A stretch of DNA of 64,000 nt from Lentinus brumalis (GCA_001792895.1 MARA01000001.1:2418001-2482000), one strand, 5' to 3'; counted from the stretch's first letter, positions 12,094 to 25,400 are shown. Translations and numbers: made by a program. Notes: generated from the letters alone by a model not told the origin.

Positions 12094-12754
12094 ACCTCTC
12101 AATTTCTCTCCCCGCCGACGTTTTGAGGGAAAGGATGCGATTTTGCAAATTTGATGTCCGCATGTTTCAGTCCGAGTGTGTTGGCGCCCATGACTCACCT
12201 CTGGATCTGAGCTCCCATGACCCGACGACGCAACGTATGCAAGAACGTCGTGTCTGAACATCGAACAGGGCTCATCCCGTATCAATATGGGTAAGCGATG
12301 ACCATGAGTTTTAACGAGACGGATAGCACCAAGCCTCGACGGCGAGACGTGTAGTACTGTCCTCGACCTTCCTCCGACATGAAAGAGCGCCGTCTGGCAT
12401 TAATGGCACCGCCAGCGGGCTCATTCCTACTATGGGCGTATGAAGAGCGAGCATACTCATCCAGCGAACTGACAGCAGCAGCAGCGGCCGAGGTTCATGG
12501 CTGGAAGTAAGTAGGCGACACCTCGAGGTACGGTCGTGCTGGCATGCTTGTCGGATCCAGTCCTTTACTCAACCATATCTTCAGGAGAGCTCAATGCAAG
12601 TAACGATCATGATCGAGGTACGCCGCGAAGCCGTGTCAACCTCGGTCAGCCACATTCATGTCAGCCCCGGCAGCGTGATTGAAGTTGCTCGCGGTCGACA
12701 TTGTAACCATGCCTCTTTCCCCTTCTGTTTCATATTCCTCGTAATCTTCCACCC
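12094..12754. other. Divergent intergenic/promoter region
   Basis: About 660 bp between the MFS transporter (-) and the first MIF4G-like gene (+). It contains a short CAG/CGG run (GCAGCAGCAGCGG) and no supported gene. CT-rich sequence just before 12755 fits a leader. Confidence 0.45.
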
Positions 12755-14178
12755 ATGTTCGCCAGCTTCCCCGACGCAGACTCCACAATGGCCTTCGTCG
12801 CTCCCCAGCCTCAACGCCCGATTTCGCTCACAGAAGAGTTGAAGGACTCTCCGGTCCTGGCTCTCCTGCACGCTCAGCAGCCGTATGACCCTGCGTTGTC
12901 GGCGCCGTCCAACAGTACATCCAGCCCCTCGCCTGCAGAGATCTTATCCCCGCCACCAGATGCGCTTCAGCCCGCCTGTGGCGTTTGGAGTCGCCAGGAG
13001 GTGGTCATGTTGTCAGTACACCGTCTCGCTCAGTTTGATCTCCTGGCCGATGTCACTTGGGAGACCGCAGCCTTCAATCTCTGGCTCAAAGATCGTACGC
13101 AGAAGTCAGCCACCACGATGGACGCACACAGGAACAAGCTCGCGCCTCTAGCGATCCGGGCGCTCGGTCCCGCGACGCAGCAAGGGATGCCGTGGCAATT
13201 CGGGTGGACGAGCTTGTTCCGCGCCTACACGATCATCACAGATCGCGCGGTCCAGCTCAGCACCATGGAGGCGATCGTCGACGTCGAAGCGGATTGGGTG
13301 CAAGATGGAGGCCTAGCCCTCCTGGGCCTCGCCTGGATGTGCGTCGAAAGGGTGGTCCGAGAGGGCGACGAGGTCGTGCGGGAGTCTGTCGCGCGGCTTG
13401 CAACAAACCTGTTCAAGATCTTCGCTATCAGGCGGACCCTCTACGCCAATGTCTTCGGGGAGTTGTTGAAACGATGCATCTGGGAGGAGTTCGAGGCTTG
13501 GTGGGGACAGGTATGTGGTTTCTAGGGCGTCCTCTCGGCGAGAGACTCATGCCCAGCAGGACGCCGGCCTCTCGTCGGGCCTGTTCAAGGGGAACCCTGC
13601 GGCTCTGAGCGCAGCCTTTGGGATCGTGCAGTTCATCGGCGACCTCTACCAGCGATGCATGCTGCCTGCGAGCTTCGTTCAGCGCGCCCTCAAGACGTTG
13701 GTCGGTGCCGGCGGGAGCGGTCCCATGGTCGCGATCGAGCAGCTGCGGGCGTTGCGGCTGCTACTGTCCTACGTTCGCGACTCGCGGCTGAGGCGCGTGG
13801 ACCCCGATGGAATGGTTCAAATCATGGCTGCGTTCTCTGTCAGCTGGGCGCGGGTCAACACGAGCTGGATGGGCGAGCCTTTCGAGCGGAACGAGCTGAA
13901 GATGCATTTCCAGGTGAATATCTTCATGCGTGCTCTCCAGAGAGACCTACTGATCCGTATGATAGTTCTTCAACAGTGTGGTTATGTGCTGGAACACGCT
14001 TCCGAACCAGCTACCGGAGATGTTCACAGCACGTCCCCCGCCCACCCTACCTCGCACTCCGCTGCTGGCCTCCTCGCCTACATTCGTCCCCTCTGCGGTC
14101 TTTCTCTCCACTCATTCGAGCACGTTGAGCTTGGCTCCGATTGTAGGACTTCCGGAAGTGCTACTCACTCAAGGCTGA
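12755..14178 (+). CDS. MIF4G-like domain protein, copy A
   Basis: Three exons, 12755-13510, 13560-13913 and 13966-14178, with phase-0 introns of 49 and 52 nt; 440 residues from ATG 12755 (an in-frame ATG at 12788 is also possible). The middle resembles the HEAT-repeat MIF4G domain of eIF4G. Cues are VFGELLKRCIWEEFEAWW (compare the LLNRCQEEFE element), then FIGDLYQRCMLP and AIEQLRALRLLLSYV, which match the FIGELYK and ESLCKLL helices. The Ser/Pro-rich tail (ARPPPTLPRTPL) follows. It lacks the eIF4E-binding and other parts of a full eIF4G and is far shorter. It may act in RNA or translation control; that is inference. A diverged tandem copy lies 550 bp downstream. Confidence 0.65.
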
Positions 14179-14727
14179 GGGACATATCTGTTGCATTGTC
14201 CGCATCTGTGAATTGTACATGTCTGGTCATACTCTGCGATTTCGACAATGATACCATGTGCCATCGCACAACGCCACTTTGACACCTCGAGATGATTCGC
14301 ATCGGACGTCAGCGATCGCAAGTGCGGCAGCGTGGCTGGTAAGCTGAATTATCATACAAGCTGGAAGTCTGACTGCTCTACAGCGCGTTGATATCAAGGC
14401 GCGCACAGCCTTTGTCCCGATGAACTAACTCGAGAGTGACTTTGTACGCAGTGGGTTCTTGTCGCATTCCCCTCACCGCATTGACGTGCGTTCTTCCTCC
14501 TAGCGATTGTGTGCGCCCAATGGCCATCTCGCCGAAGCGACGTGGTACAAAGTGTACAAAGCGCGTCAGCAGGCCTCCTTTGGAGGTTGGCAAGTAGCCA
14601 ACCACCTTTAGGCTTGCCACTCGCCACGTCGCAGACATAAGTCGCGTCGTTCTCTTCTTCGATCCCTGCTGCAACTACACCTCGGACGCCACCCAGGTCG
14701 CATCGCACCCAGGCTACACTCTCCACG
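14179..14727. other. Spacer between tandem MIF4G-like copies
   Basis: About 550 bp with no supported gene on either strand; minus-strand frames overlapping it show no motif. It probably carries the terminator of copy A and the promoter of copy B. Confidence 0.4.
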
Positions 14728-16064
14728 GTGAACGTCATGTCCACGACGTACGAGCATGCCCACAGCCCTGTCATGGGTTACCACGTGCGCAGGGAGATCC
14801 AGCGAAGGCTACAGCACCATGTAGTCTCCTCGACGGAAGAGGTCTTACTGTGGACGCACCGGCTGGACCCGCGCAACCACAAGAGTTGGTACTCGACCGC
14901 TTTCCAGGGGTGGCTCCAGGACCACCGCCTAAGGTCCGAATGCGACATACACGAGTCGCAGCTTGCTCCTCTCGCACTCAGAGGGGCTGCGTCTGCGGAG
15001 GGTGCATGCAGCGTGTCATGGCACTTTGCATGGACGCGCGCGTTCCGCGCGGCCACTCAGGTGTCCGAGCGCGTGGCTCTGGAGACCGCGATCCACGAGA
15101 TTGTCACAGCGGAAGAGGACTGGGCTCAGCGAATGGCTTTGCCACTCTTGGGACTTGCGTGGGCGTGTGTTGAGACCGCGGTCAAGGGCGGCGACGACAT
15201 GCAGCTTCACGTGGCGCAACTTGCGGTCAGGCTCTACGGCGCCTTCGCGAAGGAAAATCCTGTCCATGCGCTCGTATTTGGTGAACTACTCAAGCGATGC
15301 GCCTGGGAGGAGTTCGAGGCATGGTGGGCGACGGTGAGTCACCGTGTTTGACTGCTGCAGTATCGCGGGCGATTTCGAACTGACCTCTGCCACCACAGGG
15401 AGGACAGTGGAGTCTATCTTCCTCAACGTACGCCAGGAACCGGGAAGCTCTGAATTTGGCGAACTCGAGTGTCAAATTTATCGGTGAACTGTACCGCGTC
15501 GCCATGTGCCCCCAAGTTTCCCGCGTTACGCCCTCAGGCTGCTATGTGCGAGTCGCAGCCTCTCGGTCGCGATCGAACAGCTTCGCGCTGTGGGGTCGCT
15601 GTTTTCGTACATGGACGTAGGCCTCAGAACCGCGGAGCCGACCAAGCTCCTCAATCTGAAGTCAGCCTTCGAGGCGAGCTGCAGGCGTCCCATCAGGAGC
15701 TGGACGGGCCAAGCGTATGACAAAATTGAGGCGGTTATCCTCTCTAATGTGAGCGTCTCTTGCTCTAAGTGGGCGCGGGCCCGAGGTCTGACGGTTTCTG
15801 GTGTTATAGTACGTGGACCGCCTGGTCTGCTCCTGGGAGCATCCGTCATTGCCGCTCTCCCAAAGGCCGTGTCTGGGCCAGCCAGTGTTCGATCTGAACG
15901 AGCACTCCATGCCGTCGAGTTCGTCGTATTACTCGGGATGGTCGAGCCCCTCCATGTTGGCATGTCATCCTCCGCCTCCGCAATGCTCCTCACCTCCCGT
16001 AGTACTGTACTCGAGCTCTCGAGGATCATCGTACGCGGTCCCGGCTTACCCAAAGCGACGGTGA
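14728..16064 (+). pseudogene. MIF4G-like domain protein, copy B (one-base frameshift)
   Basis: Paralogue of the gene at 12755 with the same three-exon, phase-0 layout: 14728-15333, 15399-15748, 15810-16064. Exon 1 carries LVFGELLKRCAWEEFEAWW. Exon 2 starts with VKFIGELYRVAM and later has VAIEQLRAVGSLFSYM, but these lie in different frames. Exon 2 is 350 nt, whereas phase-0 junctions demand a multiple of three (copy A has 354). The shift falls near 15500-15510. Either a base is missing in the assembly or the copy is a recent pseudogene. The third exon is open (YVDRLVCSWEHP, then a Pro/Ser-rich tail). Confidence 0.6.
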
Positions 16065-16353
16065 GATGCGACAGTCCAAAATGCCGCTGTCGTATCTCCA
16101 TCGGCGGGCTGTCGTCCTTCCCCCGCTCCTCACTTCTGCGTCCAGCCCAAGCTGATTACGTTTATTCTCTGCAAGCTCCGTTCACATGAATATTGTAAGA
16201 TCTCCACTCTCACCCATGACAGGGATTGTTGTACAACAACAACTAGTATGGTATTCCCTCATAATCTTTTACGACCTCATCCTAGTACCGCACACGACCC
16301 TTGATCCGGGCTACATATATCCTGGTAGATGTATTCTCACCCTATACACGTCG

Positions 16354-17854
16354 CTATGATGCCCGGGATTTCGCCGGTATGTGCTCCCTGGCCCACGCCG
16401 CAGTCTCCTCGGTCGCGTTCCATAATGCGTTGAGCCGGGGCAGCTTCCAGCTCTCGTCATCGCCGTGATCGGAAGGCAGAATCGCGAGAATCGCGAGCGA
16501 CAGGTACGTGTGGTAAGGATCTACATTCGAAGTGAGGTCAGAACAGCGGCAGTCGGTCGTAAAACAGGGGATGTCTCACCTGGTCGCTCTCCTGGAGCCT
16601 TGGACAGGCCGCCGTACTTGAACTGACATTTCTCGAGAAAGTCGGCCAACGCGCGTTTGTCCACGAGGTCTCCCGCGCCCAGAATCTGTTGAGCACCGTC
16701 AGTACCACCAACTGCGAGACTAGGGCAATGTGCTCACACTTAGAGCGGCGCCGCACCAAAAGCAGTAGCATGCGTCGGCGAGCTTGCATGTGCGCCCGCA
16801 GAACCCGCCCTCCGCGGTCTGGTTCTGCACCAGCCACCGAATCGTACGGGATCGCTGTGCGCCGGAGAGGCGACCTGCGCGTGGAGATGACGGTGTATCT
16901 GGCGCAAGTTGGAGGGAGGCGATGGCGCAGTATGAGGTACCGCCTGCTCGAATGCGTCAGCGATGTAGTGGTTTGGAAGGTGGCCGGCGGCACCTAATGC
17001 TTCTCCGGACGGTGTCTGCCCGTATCCGCCTTCGTAGCTCTGCCAGATTCATGTCAGTATGGTAGAGGGCAGACGGAGGGATGGAGGGCTGACATAACAC
17101 GTCTGGATATACGCGATCGCGGCATCTACGTCGATCCCCGACCAGTCGTCCAGGAAATCGCTGATGGCGAACGCACAGTAGAGCATCCGCAGATCGGACT
17201 CTCCGCCATTAGGAAGTGCGGAAAAGCTGGCAGCCACTGATAAGTACTTCTCGAGCTGAAATCTGCCAGTCCGGCGTACCTTCCGTCCTCACGCTGGCAC
17301 GCTCCAAGGAAGCGCAATATCCCGGGACGGTCGAGCTGTGAGAAGTCGTCGCGCAAGATGGCAAGGCACAGCAACGCGGTGTACGTCATGACCAAGTGTG
17401 GGAGGTCGTACTCTGACGGTTCGCCCTGTCGCAGTTGTTGGATAGCACGTCGAGAGGAGCAGCGGGACCGACCTTGTAGTCCTCGGGCGTTACGTAGGGG
17501 CTCGGTCTGAAGCCTGTCCCGTATACTCCGGCTTTTGAGCATATGCATCAGTGACATCGAGAGAGCATAATCCTACAGCGACACTGACAGATATGCTGTT
17601 CCCATAGCCACTCCCTCCACGTCTCTCGGTCGAGCTCGCTACTTTGATCTTCGGTGGAGTTGAGTATGTCCAGTGTCCCAAGGCAGTAGAATGCTAGCGC
17701 GATGCTAGCAGACGATGTTCCTTCGTGAACCTCAAGCCTCTCTATCTGCTGACGATCGGACCCACCGCGAAGAATCGATGTCGACTTGACTGAACGGAAG
17801 GCCAATGAGACATCTTCTGGAATGGGAGGCGTGCCCTTTCCTGGAGAGAGACAT
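16354..17854 (-). CDS. CDC43: Geranylgeranyltransferase type I, beta subunit
   Basis: Catalytic beta subunit of GGTase-I, which attaches geranylgeranyl to the C-terminal CaaX cysteine of Rho-type GTPases. ATG at 17854 gives MSLSRKGHASHSRRCLIGLP. Splicing out a 65-nt intron yields SSRIALAFYCLGTLDIL, matching the family's SRLTIAFF start. Later: GTGFRPSPY, EYDLPHLVMTYTALL, a 53-nt intron, EDGSFSALPNGGESDLR, LYCAFAISDFLDDWSG, and SYEGGYGQ. Zinc ligands are visible: D and C of DACYCFWCGAAL and H of PDPYHTYLS. It ends REHIPAKSRAS at TAG 16354. All key motifs are intact; the alpha subunit is not in the window. Confidence 0.88.
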
Positions 17855-18194
17855 TATACCAGATGCACTTGTCGAAGAAGTCAGTAGCTATGAGTGACCT
17901 GAATTCACATGATATGATCACCAATCGTGAGGCTTTGAAGATGTTCAAGTTGTGAGGCTTCCGACTGGCAGGAGTTACTATTTAGTCCAACAGATCGGAT
18001 CGGGAAGCCAATAGCCCCGGTTCCTAACAAGGCCAAACAACGCCGCGCTAAAGATGTCCATGCGCGCCAAACGTGTACTTCTCCACTACTATCCCCATCC
18101 CGCAAGCCAAGCTGACTATATGCGTCTGATACCATCTCACGACATACACTCTCTAGTTATTGGTGCCGTAGCCTTATTTGAACTCCCCACTTAA
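17855..18194. other. Divergent intergenic, no gene seen
   Basis: 340 bp between the GGTase-I beta start and the F-box relic. The missing first exon of the F-box relic should lie here, but I could not find it. Confidence 0.4.
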
Positions 18195-19424
18195 GTGGCC
18201 ACCGCCTCGGCTTTGCTGTGTTCGTGCGCCCTCCGAGTCGTCTGCCACGGATGGCTTCCCAGGGCTCGATTCAACCTCTACAAACACATCGTGCTCTACA
18301 AACGAAAATCTTACGCTCTTTTTGCACGCAGCTTCTCTCACTCTCCTAATACCGCTTGTCTGGTACGCATGGGCCAATTAGACCACAACGGACTCCGCCT
18401 TTACCCTCGGATGTGACCTTGATTCCATTCGAAGCGCCTCACGTCATTGCTCGGCTCTCGTCTCTTAGGATGATCACTTTTCTCTGCCCGCGCGCATTCG
18501 CGTGCATCTTCCTACCTTGGGGATCCACCTTTGGCATCCGCCAAACTCTTGCGACCCTGCGTCTACGGGAGATCGTATACGACTGTTTCGAATACATAGT
18601 TGACCTGGTCTGGTAGTTACCTGGCATCAAGACTCTGGAGACTACTGAGTGCTCCTGGGTGGGGACAAGACACCCTCTAGATCCCTGGACGTTGCGCGCA
18701 CCTTCCGGAGCTGAAGGTACGTTTCAATATTCGTGTGTTGAACACCGGCAGCTCCTCGGCTGCCTGACTTCTATTACTCACATGCGCATTTAGCTCGTGG
18801 TAGCTATTGAAGTGGCTACGGTGCTGGGTGTGTTTGCCAGTCCCATCATCAAGAAGCTCACGCTGTCACCATTCAACATCCAGGCCCGTCCGGGTGATTA
18901 CGCAGTAGGTCTCGCTCTCACTTCATGCTAGCAAATAAGTTCACTCAACGCTGGTACCTTTGACTAGCGCTTGCGACATATGTCAATTTAACAGAGCTCG
19001 ACCTCATCTTAGACGCCGCCGACCTCGCTTGGGTGGCGGAGGTTTTGTCCCGCGTCCGACGCGGCGGCTTACAGTCTCTCTCGGTCATTCACTGGTACGC
19101 TTATGAAGAAGACCGCGAGGCGATGCTGCAGAATGTATCGACCTTGGACTCGATGATCTACTCTCTACCTCTCATCACAGCGCTCTGCGGCGACTCGCTG
19201 TGTACTTCCTCTGTGAGTCGACGACGAACGACGTGGATGAGTACGAAACGTGGAAGAACGACGTGAAGACGGCGTTCCCGAAGAGCTGCAAGCGCGGTAT
19301 CGTGGTGTTGGACATTAACCATGTAGTACGTGTGAGGCCCCGACTGCCTCCGTGGATTCCTCGTTGTCACCCTCATGAGCCAATGACAGATTTCGAGCGC
19401 CTGCAGAGACTCGGCAACTGTTAG
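18195..19424 (+). pseudogene. F-box/LRR-type gene relic
   Basis: Reads like a basidiomycete F-box/LRR protein. An F-box half (ALRVVCHGWLPRARFNLYKH) is followed by LRR-type exons (GIRQTLATLRLREIVYDCF, LPGIKTLETTECSW, LTELDLILDAADLAW, GGLQSLSVIHWYAYEED), ending LQRLGNC. An in-frame TAG at 18614-18616 separates DLVW from LPGIKTLE, where related proteins have a sense codon in a continuous run. The N-terminal half of the F-box is also missing: the frame is closed by TAA at 18192-18194. A rescuing intron at the TAG is not obvious. I read it as a decayed family member. Confidence 0.55.
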
Positions 19425-22400
19425 TCACTACTCGGAACATCCTCTTGCATCCTGGCTGGCCGTGTTGTATCACATTCTCGCCAACGCATCATAACCTATG
19501 TATCTGCCTTCCTCATTTCCAACGAGCCCGCGTCATGTGCGACACAGGACGAGGTGATCGGTCGACGACACTCCCTGTCTCGAATCAAGTCGCCGCGGCA
19601 ACCAGCCATACCCCTTCACCTGCGGGCAGATGCGCCGTTCCCCTCTGATCCTAGACACCAGCTGGTTTCGTCGAACAGCTTCTCCCGCTCGATCTCCACA
19701 CCGAACAGCGGGGTTCCCGGTCCAGATTCGCGAGCACGCCGTTCGAGGCCGCGCGGGTGGTCTCAGTAACTCCCGCGCAGTTCTGCGGGATGTCACCATC
19801 TCCTCGCGACACTCGTCGCGCCCACACACATCCAGAACACGAGCGGGCGCAGCTGGATCCCATATGACGGCCAACCCGCGCATCCGCAGCGGTGTTCTGT
19901 ATTTGACTGTCCTTGTATTTCAAGCTTCTTCAACGCCAGGGCTGATATTGATGCATGATGCTCTTACTAGGATTGAACGGCATACCATCATATCATGCGA
20001 TTGACGATTTGCTGCATTGCGCCCGGGACGTACCATATGGGCTACAAGACTGTATATATGGAAACAAACAGATGGCAAGAGGTGCGAGGTGCGTATCATG
20101 ATATTACGAGATGCGGAGGGTTGCGAAGGATACAAGAACTGAATACTGTGAGCGCGGCATGGATGAGAATACACTATATGGTCTCGATGCAGGGAAGATT
20201 GCAGTATGTACGGTACGATGTGATTCTAGCAGTCCGTCTGAGAACCCAACAGCCAATGATAAGTTAAGTATTCATAGCCGAAAACGAGATCACCAAGCCT
20301 CCCGGACCCCAGATCCAGAACACCACTCCCGCTTCGCTCCTCTGCGGTCTGCTTCCCCTGAGGACATCGCCGCCGCAGGGTAGTGTAGGTTACGGAGGGA
20401 GCCATCCCGTAACTCTATTGTCGGTCGTAGAGCAGGCGAATGCTTGGCCGCCGCGGCTCTGGAAGGGTGATGTCGAGCGACTGGCGTTCCTGTGGCAGGC
20501 AGGTCCCCGGCAGCGTGCCTGAGCAAGCTCACACAGCCCCTAGGTACCGCACGCGCGCCACGGAGATTGAGCGTGCTCGGCGTGGTGAAGCGATTTTGAA
20601 GCTCGGAGTACGGACGCTCGGAGAGGGGTAGCGCACGCGGCGAAGAATCCGCTGGCCGATCACGTCCGGCACTGGATAAATGATCAAGAATAGAGTTGCA
20701 ATGGAAGGGGTGGTGAGAGATCTGCGAGGTGTGAAGAGGGGGAGCGTGGAAGCTCCGTCAAATCGGAGGGCGGCGGAACGGGAACGGGGAAGCAGAGATG
20801 CATGGTGAGAAGGCGGGCATGTGGACGAGGATGTATAATGGGTGCATTACTGGCCGCCGATACGCGAGCTGCATGGAAGAGACGGCGGCCATGCGTATTG
20901 TAGGGTGATTAGAGGCGGCTTCTATGGTGGGGCAAAAGATGCGGCCTGCGTAGGGCATTGAGCCCGGGAGCGGAGATGTGCCGTGGACGTCGGTTGTTCA
21001 GGGGAAGAAGACCGGGCCACTGGTGGCGGCACCAGTTCGAATGGCGGTCTGTGAGGATGAGGAGCCTGATGAGGGCTTCGAAGTCGAGTTCGAGGAGTAG
21101 GAGACAGGGATGGCAGTCATGGTTGAGGACATGGTAGACTTCGCGACGGTGGACGTAGTGGGGAAGGACGTTTGAGTACGATGTATGTCTGCGAAGGAAC
21201 TTCGAGGTCGAGCCAGGAGAAAGACAGGGAATGCGAACTGTGAGACTGTGTAGTGGGGACTGGCTGCGAGATTGTACTTACCTTATATACCGCGCCACGA
21301 CGGGACGCTACACCGGACATAATGATATCCTGTGCGAGCGCGGCAGTTTCAATGACGTGGACTGACTCGGTCACTCACATATCTCTTCCGCTATACCGGT
21401 GCCTGAAAATCCGGACAGCGATGACTTGTCGACAAGACAACAGGGGGCGGCCCCCCAATGCGATGCGCCGTGTTCGGGTATGCAATGCGAATATAGAGAA
21501 TAAGTGAATGTCGTAAGCGTCAAGGACTCATCGCAGTGAGCCCTGGATCCCTACTGCAAGCTTGAAAAGGCATCACCGCAGCACCTGGCGACACAGCGTT
21601 TCATGCTCTCGTCATCATGCACTTTACATAACGTCTGCATGAAGTGCGACCGTTGGTGCAATAATGAGCTAGGTCAAGAATCTCGGACAACGCCGCGGTG
21701 GAGGCGACCAGTGCAAGAACAAGAACAGAAACATGAACGGGTGGTGGAAGAACATACCGCACACAGCAATGGGTGATGAACACCGTGACGGTGGACCAGG
21801 ACAGCGCCCGAGTCAGTGCCCCGCTAGCCGCGACCGCGATAATGGAATAGATGGAATAGTTCGTTGACTCGAGCCCACTACCTGACATCCTCCAGAACGC
21901 CTCGACGTCGACCTCGAGGCTGAAGCGATGCGGGCATCCCGACACAGGGCGGTGTCGGCCTTCCTTTTGACGAACTTGCAAGACATATGCGAGATCTCCG
22001 CTGATTACGAGCGACCGGGCTTGATACTATTGTTCACAACACGTAGAATGCGGCACGATACGGTCTCAGAGGACGTAGAAGCAGAACTGGTTGATGGCAG
22101 ATGGCCGTTCAGGACAGAAGAACTGTAGAACGGCGTTTGCGGGCTGAGCGTGAACCGACCTGATCGGTTCATCTCGACAGTTGAACTGCGACCGAGTCGA
22201 ACTGATACTCCCGATTCCACCTCAGGCTTATGTACTTAGTCTTACTTGTCCTCTACACTTACCCACCCTCCACAGCCCTCCACGCTGCGGCATATCCGAT
22301 ATCGATCTAGGCCTACAACGTCAAGGCTCATTGCATTTAGAAGGACGCAATACGGGTGGGTAAGCGGTCAGCACCCAATCTACCCGGGCCAGGTATGAAT

Positions 22401-25400
22401 TCACAGCGCCTCGAGGCAGGCCAAGCAAATATCTGTGGATATGATTTATTGCCTCAATTTCAGAATTATGAATGCGTTTGGCATCGCTTGCATGACATTC
22501 ATACGTACCTCCGCAGACTCAATGGTCTAGATCTGACGGTGTGCGGCACTGCTTGCGATGTACACTACTGTACAGGATACTTATGTTTGGGTAACCTTCT
22601 TTGCCGGCAGCTAGCCCAGTTTTCTCACTGAAAGTCTGCTATGACGGCTCCGCTGACATCTATCAGTGATGTCTTAGCACACGCACAGCAAGTGAATGCA
22701 ATCCTCCAGCTACCTCAGCACATAGAGTTGTCTCCGGGCCTTAGCAAAATGCCAATCTCGAATGTGCGTCCAGCTTGAAGGTCCGCCGACATCTCGTCGA
22801 TTCTCCCGATGTTCCCTTGCTAACATTGTCCGATGCATGGATACTGCCGCGCGTCTCTTGTTCAACAGTCCAAGCGCGTACAAACTTGACATATGTAAGT
22901 ACAGGACATTGCGACAACGACTCAGTACTCAGTCGCTATCCGGGTCCCGAACAAGCCGCGTTCATGAATGGGCGGTTTTCCCAGCGTCAGTCGATCCACT
23001 AGACAGCCCCCGGGCCTATGTACCCCGCATGAGGTGCCGTACCGCATGGCAACAGGTCAGTCTACGCAGTACCGTCTAGCAAACGGCGTGCAGTCTATCC
23101 TCAGAATCTTTACGTTCGTTGAACTGACCCGCATCTATCACATAGATACGTCTGTCGCCTATTATGTAGGCCGGAGGCGTTGCCTCCCTCAGGGCAACCG
23201 TCTTCTGCGCATCACATCATGCCAGGAGCGTCTCCATCCTCATACATTTCGGCGGACCCCCGGGACTAGCAGGCTTCGGCTTTCGTTGACGCTCCGCCCC
23301 ATCTCCGCGGCCCCGCACAAGTGTGGAGGTTTAGGATTCCCTGGGTACCGGCCTCTCTCGCAGCGTCAGATTACAGAGTTGAGGTACACACCCATCATGC
23401 CCACACTCCGAAGGGCCGACATGCGCAGCCGCTGGCCAGCGGTCAAGCTTGCCCGACGTCCACGCAATATAACTTCTTCTTTTCAGACAAACCACGCTTT
23501 TACTCCGCTGGGCCCTTTCGCCGACATCCGCATCTACTATGATGCTTCTCCTACCGTCTCATCCCACCCATTCAGATCGACCCTGAATTTGATTATCTGG
23601 ATCAACTCAATCATACGAAGCCCCATCCAACTGTCCAGCGGACGTGCGCGTGGCACCATTGCTCAGTGACGTGCGGCTAGAACTCAGGCCCGCCCTTGGA
23701 GATTCGCAGGGTCGTCGCGAAGTGGCCTGACTGCCTACGGCGGCGTCCAACGGCGTTCGGAGCGTATCTCATGGTTATCTGCTGTGCTCGGGCGAGGTAC
23801 GTTGCGGGCAGGTGCCTCCATCTCGTTGCGGCACTGACGTGACGTCTCCCCATAGACTCCGGACGGTCGCTGGACATATGTAACGCGCTCTGCCCACCTC
23901 GACGCATCGCGCAATATCCGGTTTGCCGCTGTCGACTCGCGATGGAGAGAAGCAGGCAAGTGGACGCCCAAGTGTTTTCGCCTTCCGCTAGCAAACATCG
24001 TATCGTCGCCGTCGAGGCTCATGCGGAACCGCAGCGTGTGACTCATCATCTTCAGATGTGCTAAGCTCTGATTCATTGAGACTCGCTGACATCGACTACG
24101 CCGAAGCACCGTGAAAGGTGGACGAGCGGACGCGGCATTCACCGTTGCACCCTCTGCGGACAGTCAAAATGCGAGGCAGATCGAGTTATATTCGTACAAG
24201 TGCGCTCCGCGGTCACGTCAATACATCGGTAGCTTATTCCTAGCGCGACAACTAGGGTAACCGTCGTCGTACAACAATCCACGTCCAGGCCGATAAGGGT
24301 AATATTATCATAGGATACTGAGCCTCAGTCTGTCCAAGTTCCAACACGCCGGATGCTCGGGAACAGCGTCCAACAATAGCGTCTCAGCCTGGCCGCATCC
24401 CCGTGGCCGCCCTCATCCAGGCTGCTCTGCGGCCGTGCCGCCTTCTGTGACCGTCCATCTCTTCCCCACGTCGACTTCTGCCCTTCCTCCGACCGCCCAG
24501 AGGGAGAAGCTCGCGGCAGAGGTCCAATTGTGCACGGGCGCCCGAGAAGCGCACCCAAGAGTCTTCGCGGGCGCTGGTGCGCACCACGGCACCCGGCGCC
24601 ATGCATCCGATCGGATCCTCACAGCGAGTGCCGGTGAATATGTAATCCACCGATGAGATGGGGACCATGCGGGACGACATGCGTGGCGGGTGGACGGGAG
24701 AGTCGCGCAGGACGACGTGGGGTACGCGGAAGGGGTATCGAGTAGCACAGGGTATGCGGATCCGAGCACGGTAGTGACCGGTGACGGAGAGTCAGAGAGG
24801 GGATAGTGCATGAAAGCGTGTTCGGATTGACGTCGTCAACGCGAGTGCGTCTCGGTCGGATTGTGGCGTGTTTGAAACATTTTGTTTGGTTGTGCTCAGA
24901 AGAACACGGGGGCGGAGGTCGCAGCAATATTGCGGATGCCTCCTTGAGAGGTAGGCGCAGGGCGGGACGGGGGCGCCGTCGCCGTCGTGGGCGACGGCCT
25001 GCCGTTAGCGACCATGGAAACGAGAGCCACGATGTCGGAGAAGGTCTGCATCATGGAGGCGGTTTCGAGTGCGAGAATGGAAGAGGTATTGTCGTCGGGT
25101 GATGAACACGGGAAGTCTCGGATGGTTAAGTAGTCGCGGAGGATAGTGCGCAAGTTGAAAGATGATATGTGTTGTCGCGGCGACTGGATGACGATGCTTC
25201 GCTGAGGAATGGTGTCGAGGACCTGAGTTCTTATATGTACAGGGCGCGATGGACAGGAGCTGTCATCCTATGGCGCGTCGGACGCTGGGCTGAACCTTCT
25301 GTAGCATGGCTCGAAGAAGCAATCATTGTGTGTCCGTATCCGGCTGCGCTTGCGGAGTCAGTCCGGGGAATCCAAATCCGACCACAACTCGGAGGTACGC

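Noticed and set aside
19533..19883. 116-codon minus-strand frame
   Set aside because: Overlaps equally long frames in other phases with no motif; treated as chance.
21601..21981. Possible DUF6534-type membrane protein on the minus strand
   Set aside because: One hydrophobic exon only; I could not find the neighbouring conserved exons of that family, so no gene is called.
23100..23300. Resemblance of VGRRRCLPQG to a cytochrome P450 haem loop
   Set aside because: No phenylalanine/glycine pattern in the right spacing, no ExxR motif nearby, and the frame is not supported.
22968..23669. 233-codon open frame on the plus strand
   Set aside because: No recognisable motif, composition dominated by Arg/Pro/Ser/Thr, no promoter-like context, and competing frames are equally open; most likely chance in GC-rich sequence.
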